DNA from: Zymoseptoria tritici IPO323
Taxonomy: Eukaryota; Ascomycota; Dothideomycetes; Mycosphaerellales; Mycosphaerellaceae
Length of the DNA: 64,000 bases
Direction: 5' to 3'
Assembly: GCF_000219625.1 (NCBI RefSeq)
Contig: NC_018212.1
Span: 2,436,501-2,500,500 of the forward strand
Shown: in pieces, positions 1 through 8,787 of the stretch
How the letters are laid out: each line of letters starts with the position of its first letter
How positions within the stretch are numbered: the stretch's first letter is position 1
Notes under the pieces: generated by a model
Told to the model about the DNA's origin: nothing
Seen by the model: the letters and a program-made list of their open reading frames with translations, nothing else
Databases searched by the model: none
Translations under genes and position numbers: made by a program

Positions 1-34
1 TCGTTGAACCACAGTTTGGGCCGCGTGTGCAAAG

Positions 35-96
35 GTGTGCTCAAACCTTATTTTTGACCCACTCACTTCCTCTCGCCGACGACTATATGAGTTACA
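35..96 (+). promoter_or_regulatory. Promoter element of F-box-like gene A1, shared with A2
   Basis: GTGTGCTCAAACCTTA (35-50) is followed 33 bases later by a TATA-like block CTATATGAGTTACA (83-96). The same two blocks in the same order and spacing occur before the next paralogue (1594-1655). The TATA-like block lies about 90 bases before the ATG at 174, which argues that upstream in-frame GTG codons are not the start. Confidence 0.55.
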
Positions 97-173
97 CCTC
101 TTCCCTTTACTTCTTATCTCTTCCCTCCACCATCCACCAGCAACCGTTTCACGCAACAGGCCAACTTCCACTC

Positions 174-1106
174 ATGATGGACTCATGCTCTGTCACTTCG
201 CGCGAGGTCTCAGTCACCAGCATTCAACTCACCTCCGAAAACCAACACTTCCCTCCAATCGATGAACCCACCCTCGCGACGGACAATTTTCTCCTCAACA
301 TGACCGACCTCGCCCGCACGGTGGACGAACTCCTTCCCTTGTTTAATGAGAGACCCGCCACCAATACTGTCCTCGGAATCCCAGAGCTCAAGGAACACAT
401 CATCCTGCAACTCTCCACCGACCAGATTCTGCAAGCAAAACTTCTCTCACGCGCCACGAAGGAGCTCATCGAGACCTCTCCGCTCATCACTCTGCAAACC
501 ATCTTTCCAGCACAGACCACCGCATCTACTCCGTTCGTGCCAAACATCATGGGCACCAACGAGTTCTTCATTACGGATGAAGAGCAATTTCAGATTATCA
601 CCCCTTCACCAACGCGTTCGCTGCACTACGCGCCATCTGCCGACGTGCCAGGCACCATGCAGGCATTCTACCACCTTCACCGCGAGTACGATGAACCAAC
701 CCTACTCCCGCCACTCACCAAAGGCCAAATGCAAACCACCCTTTTCCGGTACAACCCATCCACCCGCGTCACCGTCACGAACTGGAAACCGCTCTCCACC
801 AAGATCTGCGTCGGCTGGACCAATTTTACTATCCACGTCAAGTCCTGCCGCGTCGTCGACTTGGTGGCATTGGTGGAGAAACTCGGTGCAATTCTCGCCA
901 CCATGCCCGAGACCGAGGTCAAGAAGGCTCTGGCTGGCGGCGACTGGCTTGAGGGAATCAAGGAGCACCAGCTCGAGCTCCATAGCTGGGGCAAGCATCT
1001 GACTGAGGAGGAGAAGGCGGTGCTGGTGGAGGATTCAGAGCTGGAAGTCGGGTTCGAGGGATGGTGGTATCCTATGAGACGCGAATACTACGGCTTTGAT
1101 TTCTAG
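174..1106 (+). CDS. F-box-like protein, family A copy 1
   Basis: Single-exon gene of 310 aa. The start is the ATG pair at 174/177, downstream of a TATA-like box. Residues 66-108 form an F-box-like helix set (G-I-P-E-L-K-E-H-I-I, then L-Q-A-K-L-L-S-R-A-T-K, then E-T-S-P), the usual Skp1-binding fold of SCF ubiquitin-ligase adaptors. The rest has no domain I can name, but it shares blocks with the genes at 1738 and 3569: LPPLT, NWxPL, a FxIHVKSCR block followed by LVEKL, and a C-terminal LTEEEKAxLVxDSELEVGF segment. As in many fungal F-box proteins, the C-terminal part is probably a lineage-specific substrate-recognition region; that is inference. Tandem with two paralogues on the same strand. 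Confidence 0.8.
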   Translation: MMDSCSVTSREVSVTSIQLTSENQHFPPIDEPTLATDNFLLNMTDLARTVDELLPLFNERPATNTVLGIPELKEHIILQLSTDQILQAKLLSRATKELIETSPLITLQTIFPAQTTASTPFVPNIMGTNEFFITDEEQFQIITPSPTRSLHYAPSADVPGTMQAFYHLHREYDEPTLLPPLTKGQMQTTLFRYNPSTRVTVTNWKPLSTKICVGWTNFTIHVKSCRVVDLVALVEKLGAILATMPETEVKKALAGGDWLEGIKEHQLELHSWGKHLTEEEKAVLVEDSELEVGFEGWWYPMRREYYGFDF

Positions 1107-1593
1107 GTCAAGCTGCAAGAGAGTAGGAACCGGGAGTCTTTCAGGCTGCAGTTTGTGCCAGGATTAACTTGCGGAGATACCCAAAACGGGTTGAGAAGCA
1201 GGACTTGCAACTGAGGCCAAGAGCTTGGCTCAGGCAAAGTACGACCACAGCGTTGCTTTTTTTGTCTTGCTTCACCATGCGGCCAGAGCGGAGCGATCTC
1301 TTCTGAAAAACCTGCGGGCGGACGGGGAATGAGTCCTGTATTGCTTTTCTGCGTTGCTTTCTTGCTTCGAGTCACCCTCCGAGCCATGCTAGACGCAGGC
1401 TTAAGTCTCACACCAAAAGTACTGCATCAATCAACAGAAGAGATAAATGTCGCTTCAAGGTCCAGAACCGTTCCAGGCAGCCAGGATTATTACTGCGGAT
1501 GATTTACAAGCTCATTCACTCGCGTTGACGTCAATCCGCACAGGATTCTGGATCTGATTGTGGGAAAGCCGCTCGCTCCATCACATGGGAAAA
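1107..1593. other. Intergenic, 3' side of A1
   Basis: No gene seen. A phrase near 1246-1270 (GCGTTGCTTT followed by TTGTCTTGC) resembles sequence at 2965-2995 after the next paralogue, so some 3' flank was duplicated with the gene. Confidence 0.4.
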
Positions 1594-1655
1594 GATGTGC
1601 TCAAACCTTAATATGGATGCACCAAGTTCCGTCGCCAGAGCCTATATAAGTTACA
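1594..1655 (+). promoter_or_regulatory. Promoter element of F-box-like gene A2, copy of the A1 element
   Basis: GATGTGCTCAAACCTTA (1594-1610) and the TATA box CTATATAAGTTACA (1642-1655). Spacing between blocks matches the A1 promoter within one base. The ATG follows 82 bases after the TATA block. Confidence 0.6.
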
Positions 1656-1737
1656 GCCCCTCTCACATTCTTAGCCTTCTTCCCTTCATCGACCAGCACT
1701 CCGTTAACCCTAAGAGAAGGAGAAGGCCACATTCGCC

Positions 1738-2694
1738 ATGGAAGATCTCACCACCACCACGAACGAGCATGAGCTCTCCTCAACCACAACTCGATCCTAT
1801 GCTACGACGGAGGACCTCACCATCACGATGAACAACCTCTACCACATCTACAACCACCTTTTCCAGCCGACAGACGACTTTGTCCGCACGATGAACGATT
1901 TCTACCGCATGTATGATGACTTCTTCCTCGCCACGAACGCTGGGCCCGCCACCAACGCGGTCTACGAACTACCCGAGATCATGGAAAACATCATCACACA
2001 CCTCCCTACCACCAACATCCTCCAAGCTAAACTGATCTCTCAATACACCAATTCCCTCATCACGACCTCTCCATCCATCATTCACGAACTGCTCTTTCCG
2101 ACTGAGCAAGCACCTGCCGCCGCATTCGTTCCAAACGCGCTTGGGACCACGAACTTCTTCATCGTCGATCAAGAGAAGTGGTTCATCATGAAGCCTGACA
2201 ATCTCTGTTCTCTGCAACTTGCACCATCGGAGCGTGGTGACATCGAGCTCTACTACCACCTTCACCCCGAGCGTCACATCTCCACCATTCTACCACCACT
2301 CACGGACGCTCAGAAGCAAACTATCCTCTTCCCAAGAAAAGCCTCAACACGCGTCAACGTGACCAACTGGTCACCGCTCAACCCTAGCTGGATGTGGAAC
2401 GACTTGTGGATGACGTTCAGCATCCACGTCAAGTCGTGCCGTCTCCAGGATCTCACCAATCTTGTCGAAAAGCTCAACGTCATGCTCTATCTCATCAATG
2501 AGAAAGAGGCTCGCGAAGTCGAGAAGGCGGACGACTGGAAAATCAAGCTGATCGAGCTCGTGGAGGAGAAGAACGTCGTCCCCGGACCACAGCTCACCGA
2601 GCACGAGAAGGCGATGTTCGTGGATGGTTCGAAGTTGGAAGTCGGTTTCGGCCACTGGTGGAACGTGCTGAGGAACGAGTACCGCGATATCTAG
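1738..2694 (+). CDS. F-box-like protein, family A copy 2
   Basis: Single exon, 318 aa, starting at the ATG in GCCATGG at 1738. The F-box-like segment spans about residues 76-115 (ELPEIMENI, LPTTNILQAKLIS, TTSPSI). Downstream blocks match the first paralogue: LPPLT, NWSPL, FSIHVKSCR, LVEKL and a C-terminal LTEHEKAMF. The N-terminus carries an internal repeat: residues 31-43 (MNNLYHIYNHLFQ) and 52-64 (MNDFYRMYDDFFL) are near copies. This explains why its N-terminal region is longer than the homologous part of copy 1. Probably an SCF adaptor with unknown target. Confidence 0.82.
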   Translation: MEDLTTTTNEHELSSTTTRSYATTEDLTITMNNLYHIYNHLFQPTDDFVRTMNDFYRMYDDFFLATNAGPATNAVYELPEIMENIITHLPTTNILQAKLISQYTNSLITTSPSIIHELLFPTEQAPAAAFVPNALGTTNFFIVDQEKWFIMKPDNLCSLQLAPSERGDIELYYHLHPERHISTILPPLTDAQKQTILFPRKASTRVNVTNWSPLNPSWMWNDLWMTFSIHVKSCRLQDLTNLVEKLNVMLYLINEKEAREVEKADDWKIKLIELVEEKNVVPGPQLTEHEKAMFVDGSKLEVGFGHWWNVLRNEYRDI

Positions 2695-2949
2695 GTCATG
2701 GCCAGATTATGCGAGGGGAAGAAGGCCGACGGGTACAGGGCGGATCGCATCGAGAAGCTGTGAATGGTCCATGGCAGGTATTCGATCTCAGAGACGAGAG
2801 CCGAGCGCTGGCAGACAGCAGATCGGGAAGGCCAGCATGCGGTCTCGAATTTTCGCGGCTTTAATTTTGATTTGGTTCTCAACGTGAGTAGAAGATCAGG
2901 TGAGAACGTGCTTCGCTCAAGCAGGCCGGTTTTCTTTCTTCGGCCTGGT

Positions 2950-3320
2950 ATGGGCCTGCTTTGAAGCGTTGCTTTGTTATCTGCTTTGTCTTTGACACCC
3001 GGCTCCTGGTTCCGGCACCATCAGAGCTGTATGTATCAGCACACCCAAAAGCGATTTTCAACTTGTAACTGTTCGACGTGGCTCAAGGTGATTGTTCGAG
3101 GATGACGAGTCGCAACGGGGACGCAGTCCGCTGGCGAGGAGAGCTACACATTTGACTTGGCATGGGCCTGCTGAGGGTCGCCATGTTGTCGGCTACTTTC
3201 AGTCTTGTGCTCGGCTTGTCCGGTCTGGCACCAGCACCGCGGTATGTACCAATACACAAAAGCGAACACAAGCACTTTCCACTCTGTCTCTGGTCCAGGT
3301 GATCATTCCAAAGAGGCATG
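2950..3320. repeat. Two diverged direct copies, period about 212 bases
   Basis: Copy 1 (about 2950-3105) and copy 2 (about 3162-3320) share ATGGGCCTGCT at 2950 and 3162. They also share GTATGTA..CA followed by ACAC..AAAAGCGA at 3029 and 3242, and a GGT(C)CA-GGTGAT phrase near 3080 and 3295. They lie in the 3' flank of copy 2 and before copy 3. No coding potential was recognised. Confidence 0.5.
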
Positions 3321-3568
3321 TGGTCGTAGCAGCAGAGTCTCCTCCGTATTTCTGAAGTGACGTTCAAATCGGACCAGCTTCCGGCCTGAGGCACGGAACT
3401 CCTGGCTTCTCACTTCACCAACCTCCACGCTTTCTTCTTTTGCTGAACAACAACAACATCGTCGCCGAAACTCTTGCGGCAGAAGTTCGCCTCTCCTCCC
3501 GTTTCAGACACACCAAGCGCATCACCACCCCTCCATTTGTGCATACCGACTCCCCGCAGAAGAGGGAA

Positions 3569-4530
3569 ATGGCCGGCAAGAAGATTCCCTACCGCCCGAC
3601 CGTCCTCCACGGCCACAAACTCCGCCATCGCAAGCCATACCACGCCATTGACTCGCCGGACGCAGGGTCCAGAGTCGTGGAGACTGTAGAGCTGCTGGAG
3701 AACATCCTCTCCCGACTGGATGTCCACGGCATCCTGGCCGCCAAACTCATTAACAAGGTATATTTTCGACCGGATAATTTGTCTGATTTGGGACAACACT
3801 GACCTCTCCACCCTCGTAGCACGTCAAGCAGGTCGTAGTGACCTCCCCGAAAATCCTTCGCTCTCTCGTCCTCTTCGAATTCAACTCGGCCTCGACCCAA
3901 ATGCCCATCGCTTCTCCAGGAATCGTTCTGCCCCGCGCGGGAATATGGGACGACGACGGAGGAGAGCGTCAACAGAGGCGACCCTTCGCTCACGCCGTCA
4001 GCGCTGACGGCGTCCATCACATCGCCTACGACCTCCACAACACGGACTGGCGAGCTAGATCGATCGTACCTCTGGAGCAGACTCAACTCGAGCTGTTCTT
4101 CCTCCCACACAATACTCCAGTCCGCGTTCATGTCTTCAACTACCGGCAAAACCTGTCGATCTATAAGCGGTGGGCCGAATTCATCATCACGGTCAAGGGA
4201 TGTCGACTTGGAGAGCTTGTCGGGTTGGTCACCAAGATGGGAGTTTTACTGAGCGACAAGAATGTCCTGGAGCTGACGGCGTTGACGGAGGCAGGCGAGT
4301 GGAAGAGGGAGTTGCAGGTGACCGAGGAAGAGAAGCGGTTTTTGGTCAACGATGGAGAGTTCGCTCTGTCGACTCGTGTTCGTCTCGACTCCGAACATCC
4401 TGATCTGAGCGAGCAAGCGATCAAGTGCGCGAGGGCTGCTGGAACTTGGCAGGAGGAAGAGAATCGGCAGCAGTTGGCGAAGATTGGGCGGGAAGCGCAG
4501 CTCGGTCCGAAGGATAATAAGGGCCGCTGA
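3569..4530 (+). CDS. F-box-like protein, family A copy 3, two exons
   Basis: Exons 3569-3757 and 3820-4530 give 299 aa. The 62-base intron (3758-3819) has donor GTATAT, branch site CTGAC at 3799 and acceptor GTAG; it is phase 0. Splicing joins an F-box-like segment (VETVELLENILSRL, GILAAKLINK) to HVKQVVVTSPKI, rebuilding the helix that is continuous in the single-exon paralogues. The C-terminal half keeps the FIITVKGCR and EEEKRFLVNDGEF blocks, then runs on into a charged tail not present in the other two. A TTG-initiated extension to 3440 is open, but the ATG at 3569 is the better start. Confidence 0.75.
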
Positions 4531-5707
4531 GTTTGAAGCCGGACGCTAAGTTTCTTGAGGCCGGACGCTGAGTTTGAAGCCGTTATGCTGGCCTGGAGGG
4601 TGTTTTGCTGCTGTTGTTTCGCCTGTTCGCCGTTCTGTTGCAACTGCCCTTACGTGGCTGAGGGGCTTGGGAATGTGGCTTCTTGCCGATGACCCGGAAC
4701 GATCGATGCGAGACTGTGGTTGCTTTCGCGGATACATTCAGACCTTTAACACCTGGGTGAGTGTACGACGGCGAGTGTTTGCAAGACCAGCTGCGAGATG
4801 GCTGTGAGCGTTGTCGCAAGAGCAGTGGGCTACATAGTTCACAAAGGCGAGTACATTGGCATCATTGTACCTAGTAGTTTGTCAACGACCTCTAATTGCA
4901 GCTTCTTCAGTCTGTCGTCTCACACCTCTCCGCAGGTTGTTGTACCATAACTCCGCGGCACCGGCTTCGTTCACTGGACCTTGACTCGGGACTCCATAGT
5001 TGGGCTGCTTGAGGTGAAGCTACGGTCCGGTGGTTATGATGGACATATCTGGCTGGGTTGGAGATGTTGTCCTCCATTCGAGGAGATGCGACGAGATGGA
5101 AGTCACGCATCACTATATTTCAAACATGGTTCGGCAGAATTTGAAATACGAAAGGTGTGGCTTCTTGGTCTGGTTGTGAGGACGGTTCAGGACGGTAGTA
5201 TGTTCAAAAAACCTGTACGTTGCTGGCAAAGGAACAGTGTGCTGCGACGGCAAACGGTCAAGCAGGTCAGGTGAACATCGTGATGTAGACCAATGACGAT
5301 TCTCGCGGTAGACTTTGGGATGCTGATGTAGGTGCGAAGGAGCAACAGGACGCTGCGGACAGCAAAGACATGCGGGTACATTGGAGTCGAGGACAGCAAT
5401 TAGCGATTGAGTCAGTATAAGAAGTATAGCAGTTCATTTATCGTGAGCGTTTCGAAGTCAAGTCGCAATGAGCCAAACTCCTTTTCTCAGTACTTGCAGC
5501 ATCATCAACTCATCAAAGACCATGGTGTTCATGGCTTCATCCTCGCGTCCGACGCCGTGGCCGACAGCATGGTCTGCGACAATCGATGCAAGAGGAAGGA
5601 AGAAAACAGAAAAGCCACTCTCCAAACGCAGACAATCTCCAACCACGAAAACAGAACTCAAAAGCGAAGGACCGCAGCCTCCAAACGAAACACCCATTGC
5701 TTTCCTC
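4531..5707. other. Intergenic, about 1.2 kb, no gene recognised
   Basis: Only short overlapping frames on both strands. None shows a recognisable motif or a splice pattern joining neighbouring frames. Confidence 0.4.
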
Positions 5708-7341
5708 TTACCGCCCCCACTTCACCCGCCAGTTCCCAAAGATCGGCCCGTACGTGACCTCTGCTTGCTCGATGCGAGACGCCATGCCGACAGTCTGATC
5801 GGTCAACGGAAGAGGACCGGTCAGACCGGCAGGACGATCCTGCTCCCTTATGGCAAGAACAAGAAGGAGATCTCGCGTCGTTGCTCGCGCTTCGAGGATG
5901 TCTCTGACGCGAAGGTCGGTGTCGAGTTGCGTGCGAAGGGTATGTGCAGCCTTCACTGTGTCGACAAGGTACCGCTTGTCGGCGGAAGTCACGTCTGGCG
6001 CGTTGAATGTCACCACCAGTGGCTGCAGAGTGTTGAAGACCTTCAGGACCAGAGCATGGATGAAGTCCACGGCATCCTCCATCATCCTGCTGTCAGGGCT
6101 GGACCCAGTGGTGCAGCTCTCGAGATGGTCCCGCGAGAGCGCGAGGAAGGCGAGGATCTTGACGAGGAAGGCTCGGCGGCTTGGGTGGTGGGTGATATCC
6201 CAGTCGATCATGTTGAGAGTCACATCGCCTGGGCGAAGGCCAAAATGCGAGTGCATCTTGTATGTGACGTTGTTGGTCGTGATTTGGACCGATGTAGTTG
6301 ATGCCGCGAAGTCCTCCTCGGGGCTGAGCTCGTTTGGGCCACTCCAGCTGTTCGTCCGGGTCTCGGACTCCACCAATGCTCTGCGCAAGACTGCCTCCAC
6401 GTGGTAGTGGGTTGTGAGCGCTTTGAGCGCAGTTCTGACCTCAACGGGCGTTTTCTGACCCCACATCATGATGTCGTGGGCGCGGACCGTTGATGTGCAG
6501 AGGAGTGCCGCATTCTCCATCAAGGTCTCGAAGGTGGTGTAGGTGGCTGGATTGCCTGCCTTCCACGCTCGAAGCGCAGTCACGAACGCATCTTGCAGAG
6601 CTGGTTGTGCGGTGCGCCAGTTGTGGAGGCGGTCTGCTCGACGATCGGCCTGCGCGTGGAGGCGGGCTTGGTTGGGATCCATTGCGTCGTTTTGAGGTGC
6701 GGATAGGTGGTATGGGAGTTCGACTCGGGTGCCGTGTCGGAGTGCGAATTGGTGGTGTGGAACTTCGCCTCTGGTTCGGGAGACGAGGATGGCAGGACTC
6801 TGCGCGCGGTCGACAGGCCGGTAGTCGGCAAGGTTTTGAGCTCTAGAAGAACGGTCAGTGTGTAATGCGCAGGACGTTGATGAGGTGATCCCGCACCTGA
6901 CAAGTCTTCCTGGTCTAGGATCAAGTTCTGGGAAGTGTAGGTTCTCAGAAGCGTCTTGATCGTTCTCGTGTCTGGAAGTCTTGTCAGTACTCATGTCTGG
7001 TTCACGTTTCTTGCGCAAGCACTTACATTGAGTTTGGCGGAGGCCGGTATGGCGGTATATCCACCTCGTCGTCGAGGTCTTCGTCGAGATGTGTGCGAAG
7101 GTATGATGTTGGGTATTCGTAGTTGGTGGAAGAAAGGGCGACTGGAAGAATTACGTTGTGGCCGGGAAGAGTGGAACCTGTTCAATGCCAAGTCAGTACC
7201 TGCGTAGCGAGGAATCAAGCGTCCCGGACAAGGTAGATCCATGTTGGAGGACCAGGTCACTCGAGGGTACTCACGGCTTTCCTGACGTTCTCGCTCAAGC
7301 TCGGCCCTCTCTTGCTCACGCTGAATCGATGCTTCGTCCAT
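5708..7341 (-). CDS. Hypothetical protein, four exons
   Basis: Exons on the minus strand: 7341-7275, 7177-7027, 6971-6897 and 6842-5708, total 475 aa. Introns have donors GTGAGT, GTAAGT and GTGCGG, branch sites TACTGAC (introns 1, 2) and CACTGAC (intron 3), and acceptors ACAG, CCAG and CTAG; phases are consistent throughout. Exon 1 starts MDEASIQREQERAELERERQ, a short charged helix. Exon 2 contains an acidic stretch and a proline-rich run. The long last exon (from about residue 110) looks alpha-helical with many A/L/R residues and no domain I can name. The third intron is 54 nt, a multiple of three without a stop, so retention would keep the frame. No transmembrane segment or signal peptide seen. 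Function unknown. Confidence 0.7.
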
Positions 7342-8121
7342 GTTCGAGGACGTCTGTGTGGGAGAAGTGCTTGGAAAGCTGCTATAAAACAGATTGTGAA
7401 TGTATTGAAGGTTGCTTTCGTTGTTGAGTATTGGTGTCGGAGTGATGAAGTCTCTTGAGCAGAGGAGGCGTCTGATCTTTTGTCGACGACGATCATGGCC
7501 AGCAAACACGTTTCCTTCTCTTCCTTTCCTGCACAGCAGTTTGCTTTCTTTGTTCGGGTTTCTCGCAACCGCCCCAAAGCAAGCACCGAGTCGAGCGTCG
7601 AGCTCGCTGGAGTTGTAGGGAAGGCGTTCGAAAGTGATCGCACACGCTGGTCTGGGACAACAAGGAGGCAAGATGTGTTGTTGCATTTGGAAGCCGACGA
7701 CTGTGTCTCTTCTCAAGGAATTCCGGACCATCAGCTCATCTGTCAATGCGGCAAGCTCGATCCGTCTCTTGTTGTAGCCACTTGTCGTTCGCCATGCCGT
7801 CGTTGACCCCAACTCGTGTCCCCCCTTCATGCTGTAGACGTCTCGATCGTGCGAAAGGTAGCTGTGCGAATGGAGCGATTGGAGGTCGTTCAATGGTGTG
7901 CAGTGTTGAGGAGATGTGATTGCGATGTTCTTCCTTTCCGATGTGAGGCAGTGGCGACCCCGCGGGAGTGAAGTGAGCTGTCGTCAAGCTGGCGGAACTA
8001 TTGCCAAGACCGCACTTTTAAAGCGACGACGACGTGACAACGCTGCAGCAACACACCTTCAATACCACCACCATCTCCACGACCGCGACTTCGCCATCAC
8101 GAGAAGAACGATCACAGCGAG
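7342..8121. other. Divergent intergenic region (780 bases)
   Basis: Lies between the minus-strand gene starting at 7341 and the plus-strand gene at 8122, so it should hold both promoters. A TTTATA-like box lies about 45 bases before the minus-strand ATG (around 7384-7389). Nothing else recognised. Confidence 0.35.
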
Positions 8122-8787
8122 ATGGCCGCACCACCGCCAATGCCAGACATCATGGCCTGGCAGCAAGACCTTTGGGCAAGGACTGGGCGAATGCGGCTCT
8201 TGACATGGCAACAAGAGATGTACATGGTGCGGGGAGAGTGGTTGTCGGAACCGGGTGAGTTTACGGCCTGGGTGGACGGCTCTTTCATAATGGATACCTT
8301 CGGCGGATGTGCCTGGGTTCACCGGACAGCAGAGGGCGGGTACGTAGGCCGGTCCTACGCACTCGGCCGGTGCGAGAGTGCCACTGCCTGTGAGCTCAGA
8401 GCCATCCAGCTAGCCCTGGATCATTTTTGCGAGGGCCTGAAGTCCGGGACGTTCTCCAACCGGCACATAACGATCTGGACCGACAGCATGGACTCCAGTG
8501 TGGCAATAACGCGTTGTCTCGAGGACGAGATCGCGGGAAAGTCATGGAGTGGGCTTTATCCGCCTGACCAGGTTGATATCATTCGTGATATCTTTGAAAA
8601 CCTGGACACATTGCACGACCATGCTGTCGGCTGGAGAGTTCTGTGGAGGAAACGAGATGCTGGGCCGGAGATCCGGAAGGCGGATGAGCTCGCCAGTACC
8701 GGATCGCGGCACTGCGTGTACGCGATGCCCGTTGTGAGAAGGATCAAGCCTCTCTTGCACACGAGGTACGCTACTCTCACCTCTTGA
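8122..8787 (+). CDS. RNase H type-1-like domain protein
   Basis: 221 aa from the ATG at 8122. Residues about 48-192 fit the RNase H fold. The four acidic catalytic positions are visible: D52 (WVDGS), E91 (CELRAIQLAL), D121 (WTDSMDS) and D188 (KADELAS). Such domains cleave RNA in RNA-DNA hybrids, and free-standing copies are common in fungi, either as cellular genes or as relics of non-LTR retroelements. No reverse transcriptase or other element domain is visible nearby. The last 35 or so residues look unlike the family, and a neighbouring frame reads more protein-like from about 8715, so the 3' end may be shifted or hide an intron. Catalytic residues are intact, so the domain could be active. 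Confidence 0.7.
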   Translation: MAAPPPMPDIMAWQQDLWARTGRMRLLTWQQEMYMVRGEWLSEPGEFTAWVDGSFIMDTFGGCAWVHRTAEGGYVGRSYALGRCESATACELRAIQLALDHFCEGLKSGTFSNRHITIWTDSMDSSVAITRCLEDEIAGKSWSGLYPPDQVDIIRDIFENLDTLHDHAVGWRVLWRKRDAGPEIRKADELASTGSRHCVYAMPVVRRIKPLLHTRYATLTS

